From contig CM040100.1 in assembly GCA_022496805.1 (NCBI GenBank), forward strand, positions 26,379,009-26,443,008: a stretch of DNA of 64,000 nt, written 5' to 3'. A program made the position numbers and the translations under genes. Positions 12,034 to 24,101 of this stretch are shown in pieces; the first letter of the stretch is position 1, and every line of letters begins with the position of its first letter. Under the pieces are notes generated by a model. That model searched no databases. It had not been told where the DNA came from and saw only the letters and a program-made list of their open reading frames with translations. Source of the DNA: Pohlia nutans (taxonomy: Eukaryota; Streptophyta; Bryopsida; Bryales; Mniaceae).

Positions 12034-12960
12034 AACACCTCAAGTAGTTCGTTTCCCATGAAGATAATATCTAAAAAAGAAAGAAAGTGGGCTCCTAACG
12101 CTAATTCCATTACGTCGGGGTGCGACGAGACATGACGGTCCGTAAAGCACCGGCCCAGAAAGCCGAAATTGCGGAGGGAGGGGGGGGGAGGGGGTGTACC
12201 AGGCAGTTCGCACAATGACATGAGAAGCGGCTGGCGTGAGCAATAAGCGCAATCCAAGCTGCACATGGAAGAAGCAGGCAATGAAATTAAACCCCGAAAT
12301 GAGGAGGACAACGAGAAGGCAAGGCAAAGCAGAGCAGAGCAGAGCGGAGCGAGGCCTAAAATAGAAGTGAAGGCGAGGGAGGGGATGAATGCAGGGTCGC
12401 ACCTCACCGCCTAAGGCGGACACAGCAGCAGCCATGCCAGGCGCAGGGGGCGCATAAGCAGCGGAGAGACGGAGGGACGATGGCTATGACATGGGCGAGG
12501 TCGAGGGCGAGGTCGAGTGCGGGAAACCCTAACATGACATAACAGCGAGCGAGAGAGAGACATAGACAAAAAAAGAAAAGACGAGACAGGGCCCTTCACT
12601 GCACTCCTAAGTTACACTAACTTACACTAGGAACTTACGTAAAGTAGTAAGTTAGTTTCGGCAAGTTCAGTTCCGATCCGTTCAGTTCCCTTCCGTTCGC
12701 TTCCGTTCGCTTGCCTGCCTACCGCTCCGCACTGGAACGCGACGTGCCGTGCCGTGCCGTAACTCCACGACAAAATTTTGTCGTTGCCTGTTGGTACACT
12801 CATCAACTGAGCGTGAGAGCATCGCCGCCCTTGATGCGTCTGCCTCGTTTGGAAAGCATCACTCACGACTCGCCAATGGCTTTCTTCGTACAACATTTAC
12901 ACATCCTGCAGCATGCATATGACTACCGATTTCCACCAGTAGGCAACAGCACCACTGATG
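12034..12960. other. Upstream region of the HVA22-like gene
   Basis: GC-richer than the surroundings, with G-runs near 12178-12195, GAGA repeats near 12550-12560 and short CCGTTC-type repeats near 12670-12715. Open frames in it are not supported. It probably holds the promoter and 5' UTR of the gene starting at 12033. Confidence 0.45.
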
Positions 12961-14309
12961 TGAAAATCAGTTTTTTTTTCTTTTTTTCCTTTCTTTTTCC
13001 TGTTTTTTTATAGTCCTCGGCTACTGTAGCAGTATGAGTAACCGCTATATCAGCAAGGGTTCTTCAAATAGGAGCTCATTCAATGTAAAATGACGTATTA
13101 CAATTGGCTCACCAAACATTGGATTTGTTTTTTGACTGGGGAGACGCTCTCAACCAAGGAGAAAGAACAATGAAGTAAGAGCCAAGTTCCATGGGTTTAA
13201 AAAGTTGTCCATGGAAGTAGGCAAGAGGAGGGAAAAAGTAAAACTTGGATTTGACTCATACCCGGCCATGAAGTTGTGCACGTTTGATGAACTTGCTTGA
13301 GGTGAAATATGAACAAATTTTATTAGTTAGGGAAAAGTTGTCATGAAGTTTTGGACTTGAGAACCCTCCATACTTCATAACAACTTTTCCACCACTTTTC
13401 TGTCAAAAGTTCACTTGAAATGTGGAACTGGTCCTCCAAAGTTCCTCAAAATTTGTCTTTTAGTGAGATACTTCACCCATAGAACTTAGCCCTGAACTAG
13501 GGAGAGAACAATGGAGTAAGGCAGTGAGGAAGTTTCCTGAAAGGTGGTGGAGGGGAGGCAATAAGAATATGGCACTCTTGGGTGATGGCCTGATATGGGT
13601 ATCTCCTCCAAAAATAGTGTGATTTTCGAGAAATATCTTTTTGGTAAGAAAAAACATTGGAAAATTACAAAAATTAGAGGGTGTTATAGACACCATGGCT
13701 GCAACTATATACATGGTGTTAAAAACGGAATTTCTAGCACACATTAAATGAGTTAGACATAAGTTACACTTTGTGAGACGCGTAAAAGTGGTACCCATAT
13801 CATGCCATTCCCCTCTTGACTTTTGCAGTGAAGGCATGTGCTTGGTGTGGGGGTACGTGGAGATTCTCCTTTAGGGACTTGTGTGAGGTTTAGGGGAGCT
13901 TCTTTAGCTTTGGAGAGGTTCAACGTTCGAATCTCTCTAACAATGTAGAGCGTTGTTATTGGCCGAAATTAAAGGACCCAAAACCCGTTTTTGCCGCTTT
14001 CAAGCTAAAAATCCAGTTCTGCCTTGTCTTTCTTTTTATGGAAATTATTTGCTCGACTATACGGATAATTCTAATGTCTCCACCTTATTTCACCTTGCAT
14101 CCTCATATAGTAAGCCTGACTCCGAGAGTCCCTTGATAATGTTATATTTATGAAATCAAAGATTAACCCCTTTAGGATGTTTTGAGAATGGCATACATGA
14201 GCATATTCCAACGTATTCTAAGGGTAATTGATGTACACTCACCGCTTTAGTAACCTTCAATCATGTTTTTTTGAGGTGGGATTTTTACACAGCGAGCACT
14301 TGCAAGTGT

Positions 14310-14560
14310 ACGGATTCTAAAATATTGGACATGTCACGTAATTCTTTACCTAAAGAATGATGGTGGAAAGTTGGAAGTCCACAACAACCCCGCCTCAAGA
14401 ATCAGACATAAGGTTCTTTAGCCCTTGTAAGCTGTATCTAGGAATAAGAATCGTTGCACGAGAATCATTGTAGCAGATTCTGGAATACTGAACATGCCAT
14501 GTAATTCTTTAGCTAAAGTCCACAACAACCCTGTCTCAAGAATCACATGCATGTTCTGAA
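14310..14560. repeat. Imperfect direct repeat, period about 160 bp
   Basis: The segment starting GATTCTAAAATATTGGACAT near 14315 recurs near 14475 as GATTCTGGAATACTGAACAT, each followed by GTAATTCTTTA and, further on, by TCCACAACAACCC and TCAAGAATCA. Confidence 0.7.
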
Positions 14561-15343
14561 TTTTTTATCTTTCATGCAGTGAGAGCAAAAAACCTTATGT
14601 ATTTTTAGACAAATAAGAGAAAGGAAACTGATTTGAAATAAGAGGCTCACAAATAGCATTTCCAGCTAGAAGTGTGAGCAACAGATTCAAACCTTGCTGA
14701 AACATCAAAATTCAACCAAGTATGTAGACAAGCGGCTTTAATCGTTCGAAGGAATTTATGTCACAGATTTCTAGTACTCACCTAGAGTCCAGCTGACAAC
14801 TCAGTAGTTGTCCTACAGGGATAGAACTAACTGCAAAATTGTGTACAACTCTAGAGAGGTTTCATTTGAATTCTCTGTTGTCGAAACAATTCAGTCCAGT
14901 CCATTGCACGTCGCAACCAAGAAAGTGTCTCTGTACGGTAAACAGCACGTCTGACATCATAGGTTTGTTTACCTAAATTTCTCGTAAAATTTTCACAAAT
15001 TACAGAACATGCTTCAAGTAAACTTGTCCATACAATTACTGTAGGCTACTAGAATTTACGTCATGTAAAATTTTACGTCTAACAAATGTTATCAAGGACT
15101 AAATCATATTTGTCTTTATACTAATCCATTTTGTTTTAAGAGATAAAAACGATACTTTTACTTCAATCTTGTGTCTAATTTCAGTATTCCTGCTGCAGAG
15201 TTTTGCAATCATACATTAAACACAAGCCTGGCTACAACTTCATTCATATTCTTGAAGCAAAAACTTCATGCATCTGTCAAGTCCAAGATGATCCTCGTAC
15301 GTAACGCTGGCTGGGCTTTTCGACACAGCTCACCCCAAGGCCA

Positions 15344-15790
15344 CTTGCCTTGAAGAGAACTTCAATTCATGCAATTTGATGGACAACTCATTCAGCTTCA
15401 AATATGAAAACCCACACTATCCTGCTACACTCTCAAGAGCTCAACACATGAAGCTGTAATGGAGACAGGAGGGATCAATCAAGTGCAAACCTCTCCGACA
15501 TTCTCTCCCTAGCCACCTGACCATTCTTGTCCTCGCCATGATATAATTGTCGTAATTGCAATCACACAAAAGACACTACTTAATATGCTACTTCTCAACC
15601 CTAAAATGACTTGCCTTGAAGAGAACTTCAATTTGTGCAATAATGAACAACTCATTCAGCTTCAAAACTAAAAATCCACACTATCTCAAAACAATGGCAA
15701 AACAATGGCGATGTGATAGATAGAGTATCCATCAAGTGCAAACTTCACAAGAGATCCCTGACATTCTTTCTTGCCCTGCCAGGATAATGT
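15344..15790. repeat. Imperfect direct repeat, offset about 266 bp
   Basis: CTTGCCTTGAAGAGAACTTC at about 15344 recurs at about 15610. Each copy is followed by matching CAACTCATTCAGCTTCAAA, a CCACACTATC block and ATCAAGTGCAAAC. It looks like an old local duplication. Confidence 0.75.
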
Positions 15791-16068
15791 CTCTTGAATC
15801 CACCTTTCCCACGTGGCATACAGTGTCAAAATACAAAATACAACATGCGGGCTTGTATATGGTGGAATATATATAATGTGCCACTTGCGCAGGCACAAAA
15901 TCTATAGTATGACTTAGAATAATTTCCAAAAATAATAGAATATTTTTGGAGTCCATATCCAAAATATTGTAGAAACCTTAATCCCGGAATACCCTCATCT
16001 TCAGTCATTAAATCCACAAATACAACAAACATAGGCCAATTCTGGCTGCAACATCCTAAAGAGGTTAA

Positions 16069-16420
16069 CCCTTAAACGTCAAAGTAAGCCCCATGGGCTT
16101 ATTTATGAGAGAATAATGAAGAAAAAAGTAGATTTTCTCAACCAAATCAAGCGAGGATTGGCGATTTGGAAAGCTATTGAAAAAGCGATCTAGATTCCAA
16201 ATTTGCGCCTCATTTGAGAGATTGTGGAATCATTGGTAAGCAATCAAAGTTATCAAATTGAACAGGTTTTGAGGTTGGGGCAGCTGAGGTGCCGCAGTGC
16301 TACAATGCTAGCCAACAGTGCCCAGCAAAGCCGTTTTTGCATTTTTTTCGTTTTTTTTTTCTCTCCGAAAATTTAGATGCCTTCCGGGCTGCCTCGCCTG
16401 GCCCTCTTGACATTTAAGGG
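16069..16420. mobile_element. TTAA-flanked MITE, family 2 (352 bp)
   Basis: Seen: TTAA (16065-16068) then CCCTTAAACGTCAA; at the other end TTGACATTTAAGGG then TTAA (16421-16424). The ends are inverted repeats differing at one base over 14 bp. TTAA target sites with CCC...GGG termini are the hallmark of piggyBac-type elements; Kolobok also uses TTAA. There is no coding capacity. Its ends differ from family 1 and I see no second copy in the window. Confidence 0.75.
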
Positions 16421-16638
16421 TTAAGAGTTGAGATCCAAAGGAGATGAAATGGAAAAAGATATTCGCACCTCAAAGAAGAACAATGTACCATCATGTCTGA
16501 ATTGCTTACTAATTCTAGTCGGAAGGCAATGTGTTGAAAAAATTAACAAACTTTGGAATGTAAGAACTCGCTCAAAAATAAATGGATGTTGGAATTTCAA
16601 ATTGTGTTGGAATGCTAATAAAGTGTATTTCAACATCA

Positions 16639-16661
16639 TAATATATATATATATATATATA
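16639..16661. repeat. (AT)n microsatellite
   Basis: Short uninterrupted AT run just downstream of the mariner transposase stop codon. Confidence 0.85.
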
Positions 16662-17084
16662 AACCTCAAAGCTACGTAAGAGTTTGTATTTTTCTTATAC
16701 ACTATCTACCACCTAGAACTTCCACCCCTTGTCGAAATCACTACTCTTATGCGATTGGGCCGTTTCAATTGCTCTAAGAATATTTTATCCCATATATTTT
16801 CAATGATTTGTATCATTTCTTGCTTATTCTCACTACTAGAAATTCAATGTCCAAATCAACAAAGAAGCGCTGATATTTTCAGTTGTTTTGGACAAGTTGT
16901 ACAGGGACAATAATCAATAAAAATTTGTTGATTTTTCTGTTGATCTGGTCAAATTAAAAAATAAAAACTAAAAAAATAAATAATAAATAAATAAATAAAA
17001 CTTTTTTTCGCTGCCCGGATTTTTTGGACAGAAAAACTTTTGTATGGCTACTCGGCGCCTCCGGGCAACCAAGCTATACATCCA

Positions 17085-17155
17085 CGGTTGCTACTTGGGT
17101 TTGAATTTGGAACCTCACACTTATGACTCAACACTTTAACCAAATCACCACCATT
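17085..17155 (-). other. tRNA-like (SINE-type promoter) segment inside the CACTA element
   Basis: Read in reverse, the stretch contains TGGTTAAAGTG, matching a tRNA A box, and about 30 bp further GGTTCCAAATTC, an imperfect B box. It does not fold into a proper tRNA by eye. A similar module lies in the second CACTA-type element at about 36212-36280. Confidence 0.4.
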
Positions 17156-17602
17156 AGAATTTGATGATTAAAGCATTATTTTATTCTTATATATACACTT
17201 ACAATTTGGTGTTTTGGAACTAAGCAGACTTTGAAGATCATTTTGGCATAGTAAAATAATTTTTTTCAAAAATTTTTGGACTAAGAAAAGCTGGGAAGTC
17301 AAGTTAAGTTTTATCTCCAAAAATCTGTTTTTGATTTTGAGCCTCCATTCAAAAGTTAAAGACAAAATTCATAGAGGGTGTTTGAAAATATCAAAGAAAA
17401 GTTTCCTTGCTACCCCACTCTGAATTTTGTCTATAACTTTTGAATGAAGGCTCGAAATCTCAAACGGATTTTTGAAAATGAGAGTTAACTTGGTTTTCTA
17501 ACTTTTATAAGTTCAAATTTTTTTGACAAAAGTTATTCTACTATGACAAACTAGCTGCTAAAGTCTGTTGAGTTTTTTTTTTTTTAAATTGTGAATGATT
17601 AA

Positions 17603-18144
17603 TTCCTAAGTGACCGAGTGACCATTTTCTAATCGCAGCCCAAACAACAGTGATTGCCTATAGGCAGTAAATGACATTTTTCAAGTTTTGATTTTTTGTT
17701 TGAATTGGGAGTCGAGATTGTGTTCTAGTGCTTTTTGATACATTTCATTTGCAATATTGAGGTTTACTAAAGAATTTTTCAAAGACAATGACGTCATTAT
17801 TGTTCTAGTGTTATGAAACTTACTATTTTGGGAAACTAATGATGTTCACTCATTTGAAAAATTTTCCTTTTAAAATTTTAAAATAGAATGTCTAGTTTTA
17901 ACCAGTCATACTAAATTTCAAATTCTAAAAATAAAATTTGTAATTTTGATGAATTTTAAATGGTAAATTCTCTTAAATTCATTAAATGAGTATCTAAAAC
18001 TATTTTTGGAACTTTGACCGTACAAATAATTACTAAACATCATTTTTCTCATTTTCTCTTTTAGACCAAACTTCATCAAAGTTGCAAAAGTAACATTTTA
18101 TAATACATCTAGGTTTTGCCCTTACCTCCTCTGTCATTTAGAGG
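17603..18144 (+). mobile_element. TTAA-flanked MITE, family 1, copy F
   Basis: Flanked by TTAA at 17599-17602 and 18145-18148. The left end TTCCTAAGTGACCGAGTGACC and the right end CTCTGTCATTTAGAGG are diverged forms of the family ends. The interior shares recognisable blocks with the copy at 45851, for example TTCTAGTGTTATGAAACTTA and GGGAAACTAATGATGTTC. 542 bp. Confidence 0.75.
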
Positions 18145-19699
18145 TTAAGTTAAAAAAAAATCAGAGTACATTAAACTTCAACCATGGTGTTTTAAATGTT
18201 GCCCAAATGAAGGTGTTTTAAATGTTTTAAGTGTTTTGAAAGTCATAGTTTTGTGCTTTGATGCCTTTCAATTTTGAAGATTATATTCACAATTTTGTTG
18301 AGAGTTTGTATAAAGAATTTCAAACCAATTGGATTTATTTTTCATGCGTGCCCAAAATTGCCCAAAACTAAAAAATATCACCTTTTGAGAAATAACTTTT
18401 TAATTACAATTTGAATTGATCAAAAAAATTTAGACATTAACCTAATAATGAAACACAAGTTTATTAAAAAATTCACATCTTGTACAAAAATTGAATTCAA
18501 CAAATATTGTAACAAGAAAGGCCTACTCAAAAGTGAAAATTTGTTTGAAATCATGACTCATGGTTTTTACGGTTAATTAATTATTTAGCATCAATATACC
18601 AACCTTATCATACTGCTGTAGTATAAGAAGATTCCAAAATCTTATAAATGTACGAAGTTGAGTTCATAAATTGCAAATGATTCCAAAGATTCTAAAATAT
18701 TCCAAAAGATTCTATTTTCCCAAATTCGCTAAATTTTTGTTGAGTTGATCATCACACTATTCAAATTAACGGAAAGTAGGTAGCAATTTGTTGATTTTTA
18801 TAAAAAGTTCAAAAATCAGTGAAATCCATCATTGCAGTGCCCCAAACAATATAAATCAGTTGATTTTCTGTTGATTTGGTCACAATTTTCTAGTAGTGTC
18901 TTTGGCATGTTGTGGTGACGAAGGAAATTTTAAAGTACCTTCTACAAGTTTTCAATGGGATTTAAATCATGTGCATTTGGAGGCCAAACCAACTTTTTCA
19001 TGCTATGAGTTAGTCTCCAATTCTCTTGCAACTTACTTCGATGAACATGAGCACCATCTTCCATGAATGTGAACTCATGAGGATTATCGTGCATAAAACA
19101 AACCTGCTCAAAGTGCCTTCATACACATTTTCTATAAAATGGAGAGCAGTTTTTTTTCCTCGAGGCATAATGATTAACGAGTTTTTGTCAAAATCAATAA
19201 ACGCACTCTAGACCATCACAGATGTTCGTCCAGATTTGAAGTTAGGCGCCAAACACTGTACTCTATGCCTTTCGTGAGGTTTGCGCCATATTGCGCGTTT
19301 ATATTTGAGAGAAAAAGCTAATTTGCTTGCTTTATGTACTAGATTGAAGTACGATTTTCTGAGAACAATGCGATTTCCGAAATCAAGCTCTCGAATATAA
19401 TTGCGTATGCTATTGCGATGTACTTGATAGTTTGCAGCAAGAGTTGCAAGAGTTTGGCGTTGATCTTGATTTATGTCATGGGTCAAGTTCCGCAGCGCGC
19501 GAGCTGACAATTTACAAGATCAATGTCCTGCAATTTGAGTTGTCATGCAGCCGGAGATCTTCCATTTGGTGAGATCGTGGAGCGGGGCATACCCACATTC
19601 CTTGCAATGTCGAAACGCTTCATGCCACTGCGGCGCAATCCAATTATCAGTACCCGCTCCACATTCGTGAAGGGAACTACACAATTTCAACAACAACTA

Positions 19700-20612
19700 G
19701 AGTATTAAGACAATTCATTAGAAAATCGCATCACCTCACAGGAAGTAAATGTCGCACATCAACAATCACAAGTTCAGCTCAATGTTTCACCAAATTCAGT
19801 AGTCAGTGCAACTCAACTCAAACGTTGAAAGTCTGAAATTCAGCTCAAACGCTGAAAGTTTGAAACGCTCAAACGCTCGAATCCAGCAGAGAATCCAAGC
19901 GACAGCTTCCAATCGCAGAAGATTGTTTCATAAGGAGTGTGACTTGTTGGACGGACTATAAACCCCCACCAAAAAAAATCTCGTCTGAAATATCTGGAGC
20001 ACGATTGTCGAATGTCAAATTGCAGATGGCGGCAGAAGATGGCGGTTTAGTTCGGTGGCCAAATTTCTAATCAATCCAAAGGCTACCAAATGTGTGGTGT
20101 GTAAATTACTACATGACGTTTTTCGAACATTTGGAACGTAAGTTGCATTTCTTATCAATGTGATTAATGCTCCACGCAGGCATGCTAATTATGTATCTCT
20201 CTAGATTTTACATTATTTACATTAAGTCGGGAACGTGTCCACAAAACTTTGGGGTGAGAGGTGCTTTAATCTGAACATGGAAAATGCTAGAACTGCCGAA
20301 GCGCAGACTTCAAAGGACAGAATTCGTAAGCAATTCAGACTTGACTGTACAGTACATTTGAAAAAGGTAGACTCATGAATGTTGAATAATAAAATTTCTC
20401 CACAAAGTACATGATTTCAGGGATGATGAAGCGAGGATGTAGAAAGAATCGGCGCTAGCTTGTAGATTATGTGAGAAAAACCTCAAAAATAAAATCGAGG
20501 TAAACTACTGTGTGAGCGCCAAGAGGTCTCCAATGGGCTACTAGTAACCTAACTTACTGAAGGGCGGGGCGGACTGACCTGTGCAGATTGAAGGCATCCA
20601 TGCAATGCAAGA
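19700..20612. other. Spacer between the mariner remnant and the BAT1-type gene
   Basis: No gene seen. Short direct repeats of CTCAAACG(C/T)TGAAAG-type words occur at 19815-19875. The 3' UTR of the minus-strand permease ending at 20613 falls in the last part. Confidence 0.45.
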
Positions 20613-23600
20613 CTAGGCCACATTGAAAATTTCGCGGACAGGGCCTTTGAACCAACGGCGTGCATCCAGGACCCACCAGCCCATGACAAAGGATAAAACA
20701 ACGCCCAGAGCCACGGGGGCATAATTGAACGTTTCTAATTTGATGGGGTAGGAGGTGGGAACCAGGAAGATGGCGCAAGTGTAACAGATCCACAGGAAGG
20801 CCACCAAGCACACGCCCCGGCTGGCTGGCCCCAGATGAAACGGCCCCCGCTTGAACTTCTCCGTCTTGATCACCATCCGAGCGAAGATGGGCACTGCATA
20901 GCCCCCCACCCAGCCGATGGTGCAGATCGACGTGATGGCTGTAAAGACCACATCCAGCTTCAGAATCGGAATTCCCAGCAGAATTGCAAATGCACACGCG
21001 AACCACACTGCGTTCACCGGCACTTGCACTCTGTGATCTACTTTCCGAAGTAGCCTGGAGCACGGCATTCCTCCATCCCGAGACAATGCGTACACCTGCC
21101 CCACACACATCCATCCATCCATCACCCGAGTCTTGCTCCCTCCCTCCCCCTACTCACATTCTTATTCTTGTCTCTCAAATTCTTGCATTGTCATGACGTG
21201 CCTAGTCCTACACGTATGTCCTCGTCCACATTCTCTTTGATCAGCTTTCACATAAGCACCAGTTCGTTATCACAAATACAACAACACAATATTTATTGTC
21301 TATAAAATACCATGGTCCTGGCAATCACGAGCTGTTGATTCTAATCAAGAAGCAACTAACTCACCACTCGTGCAGCACTGGTCGTGATAGAAAGACCGGC
21401 GAAAAAAAACGATCCCCAGATGACAACCAACAGGATTATTGCTCCTGTGCCACTTCGATATCGCCCATAAAATGCATCGTACAATATTTGAGCAGGGACA
21501 AACCGACCTGCTGTTTCATTGGTGACGTCGTACAAATAACTTGGATCCTGAAAGAGAGCACGTCATTTCTTTATATTTCACAATCCACGCAGTGAAGGCG
21601 AATATTACGTACATCTTCTGAAAGTTTAAGAGCTAAAGACCTTCGGACGTGGAGCAAAAGAAAATCACAAGAAGCAGCAGGAGGCACTCACAAAGGGAGT
21701 TCTCCAAGTTGCGGTTAAATATCACTACCAATAATTCACATTAAAAAACAGGAAAGGTAGGACTCAAATGTACCAGTACGTACAAAATCCTAGAAAACAA
21801 CTCAGAATCACTATGAGAAGTGAATTTGTGACTACCTGAATACTGAAAGTGAGAGCCAGGATGAAAGCCCAACCAAAGACTGAAATCATTCCAATGCTTG
21901 AAAGAATGGCAAGAGGACCATTCCTGTCTGCATTTCTGGTCTCCTCAGTCAAATGCGCAGCAGCATCGTATCCATATAGAGAATATTGGCTCACAAGCCA
22001 AGACAAAAGGACACTATACACGGGACTTTTGATGCCTGTAGCATCTGACGATATTTGAAGCTTGGTGAAGACATATGAGGCACTTTGAGTGCTGGGCGCT
22101 ACCAAGGGCACCATGATCACAATCAGAGTTCCCCCCACAACCTGAGACGAAGGTCAAAAGTACCAAAATCTTAGTTGGTTCCTGAAACTTAGGCAGGCTG
22201 CTTTACCCATGCACATGTAAACCTGAGGTGACTGTCCGACAACGAAGGCTACTGCATAATAGTAGACCTGCTACAAAAGAAAAGAAAGCTCACAGTATCT
22301 CATTTGGGGATTACAACCAACGGACTGTACACAAGATATACTACCAAAGGTACTGCAAGGAAGATACACAGGGATTTTCAAAACAAACCTGCCACCACAT
22401 GGAAACAATGTCGATGAGAGCAATGAGGTTTAGAGCAAAGCTATTAAGCACAGCCCATATGAGACACAGGCCGATGTAAATTGCCAGAAATACACCTCGA
22501 GGTGCCAAGTACCCTCCATTCTTGTTCGTTCCAGATGCGAGCAGAATTATGTTCTGCAAGGTTTGAGTTCCTGCATATGCCTAGCCACAAGAATTGTTAC
22601 GATCCGCACGGAAAGGCCACATTGCCCAAGCACAAAACGTCCACACGTCAAGATCGCCATCATCCAACCCTACATCCTAAAGGAAATACATGTATTATAA
22701 TAATACCTGAGTGCCAATGCCTGCAATCAAACCAATTGCTTCAAGCCAGGCACAGATCCATGATGCCAACGGCCCCCATTTAGGCCCAGACAAATGAGCA
22801 GCCCAGAAATACAGCGATCCTGTAGTCTGTTGACAAACTCATGCTCGAGTTAACGATTCTGTATGTGAAGTGTAACAGGTAGGAAAGATGGAGCATGAAG
22901 AGGAGATCACAATTGGCTCGACACATGCTATTCTATGGCCCAAAGGATTGGGATGGATCCTTCATGCCTATGCATCAGCCAACAGGAACATACAGCTGAT
23001 TATTCGTTGGATGAGCAGGACATCTAACCGCCGCAACCTAAGACCCTCGAGCTCATGCGCATCCGGCAATTAGAAGCATTAACCACTCGTAGTGAGGACA
23101 TACATACACACGAACAAGAGGCAATTCAAAGTGCTTGCATATGGATTCAAACAGAGTTTCAAGCGTCAACAGGCACAAGGGAAGGCATGTACCGGGAAAC
23201 TACTGCAGATTTCCGCCCTGTACAAGTACAACAACAACGACAACAATCGGCAGAATAACAAGTCAGTCATGACTACCAGCGAAGTCACATCTGAGTGTGA
23301 CGGAGAAGTGACAACACAGATTGTGCAGATATCACGAGTGGATAACTTACTGGGGATGGCAGCAGTAAAGGAAATGCAAACACTGGCAAATGGGAAATTA
23401 AAGCAGTAAGGTACTACTTACATGGCAAAACCTACGAACCACGTGAAGAAAGTGACCACAACCCAACCCCAAACAACTCCAGCTGGCCCTGCATAGAGAA
23501 AACTGCTGCCAAACAGGGGAACGATCCCAGTGAACAAGGACATCGTGGAAAACGCAATCGCCAGGCATTTGAAAAGGGTCTGCACGTCATTTAGAGGGCA

Positions 23601-24101
23601 TCTGAAACGGTCAATACTCCACTAATCACCTCGAAAGTGTATATTTCCAAAAGAGAAGATCACTGCAACTGCCTAAAAAACACTACACAGATAAAACAAG
23701 CAGAAGCAGCAGCAGCAACTGCAACAGCGCACATGCGCTTCAGCTTCGACCTAAAACAAAAAGCACACTTCCTTCGCAACTCCACGACTCCAGAAGTTAC
23801 TGCGGATTGGAGGATTAACATCATAGACGGACCTGCTAGTCACAGGAGAAGTAAGAATCCTAGGGCACGGGAACCGTGGTGACGAAGGGCCATGAAACAA
23901 TTGAGCACGGGGTGTGGTGAAAAATACCATTTCTCGTCTCAATTCCTGCTTGTAGCCCAGCTCATTGAGACGGCGCTCTCCCGAGTCCAATTCGATTTCG
24001 GCTCCCTTGACTGCGCCGGGCAACGTGGAGTCCTTCAGGTTGGAGGGGGCCCGATCGGAATCGGGCCCTGCACTGCGTGTGACTCCATCGCCGTTGCTCA
24101 T
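20613..24101 (-). CDS. BAT1: BAT1-type amino-acid permease (APC superfamily)
   Basis: Predicted bidirectional amino-acid/GABA transporter with 12 membrane spans. Eight exons in reverse: 24101-23928, 23579-23422, 23217-23193, 22826-22707, 22580-22389, 22141-21836, 21547-21365, 21095-20613. All introns are GT-AG with continuous phase; the product is 546 residues, a usual length for plant BAT1. Motifs along the chain: RLNELGYKQELRREM, LAIAFSTMSLFTGIVPLFGS, AEICSSFP, TGSLYFWAAHL, GIGTQAYAGTQTLQN, SQYSLYGYDAAAHLTEETRN, GWAFILALTFSIQ, DVTNETAGRFVPAQILYDAF, ITTSAARVVYALSRDGGM and the C-terminal ARRWFKGPVREI. Exon 3 is only 25 nt and encodes AEICSSFP. The start is the ATG at 24099-24101; a longer frame begins with TTG and is not preferred. 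No break or missing motif was seen, so I expect a functional gene. Confidence 0.93.

Larger units (their letters stand above)
12961..16064. other. Intergenic spacer with diverged direct repeats
   Basis: No coding region recognised over about 3 kb. Two pairs of imperfect direct repeats are annotated separately. The remainder is AT-rich and without visible structure. Confidence 0.55.
16831..18898. mobile_element. Non-autonomous CACTA (En/Spm-type) element, 2,068 bp
   Basis: Seen: left end CACTACTAGAAATTC, right end AATTTTCTAGTAGTG, an inverted repeat opening with the diagnostic CACTA, flanked on both sides by the 3-bp duplication TCT (16828-16830 and 18899-18901). Subterminal regions carry repeated TTGATTTT/AAATCAAC words, as expected for En/Spm-type elements. 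No transposase is encoded. It sits inside the mariner transposase reading frame and contains a TTAA MITE (17603-18144). Confidence 0.85.
16706..19690 (-). pseudogene. Tc1/mariner transposase, broken and split by a CACTA-type insertion
   Basis: Reverse-strand remnants of a DDE/D transposase. N-terminal helix-turn-helix parts are LRRSGMKRFDIARNVGMPRS at about 19600-19690 and NQDQRQTLATLAANYQVHRN within 19208-19510. Core parts are IWRKPHERHRVQCLAP, FKSGRTSVMVWSAF, EDGAHVHRS (second acidic position) and WPPNAHDLNPIENL (third). The first catalytic Asp region appears deleted: the frame passes from HKASKLAFSLKYKRAIWRKP with no DE motif. Stops occur after NPIENL (TAG, 18942-18944, from Trp) and shortly after, and there is a frame change near 19510. 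The C-terminus lies on the far side of an insertion: NKQEMIQIIENIWDKIF to the natural stop at 16706-16708. The split is exactly the CACTA-type element 16831-18898. Inactive copy. Confidence 0.85.

Noticed and set aside
14160..14235. TTAACCCCTTTAGGATG as another TTAA MITE end
   Set aside because: No matching GGGG-TTAA end at the right distance and no internal similarity.
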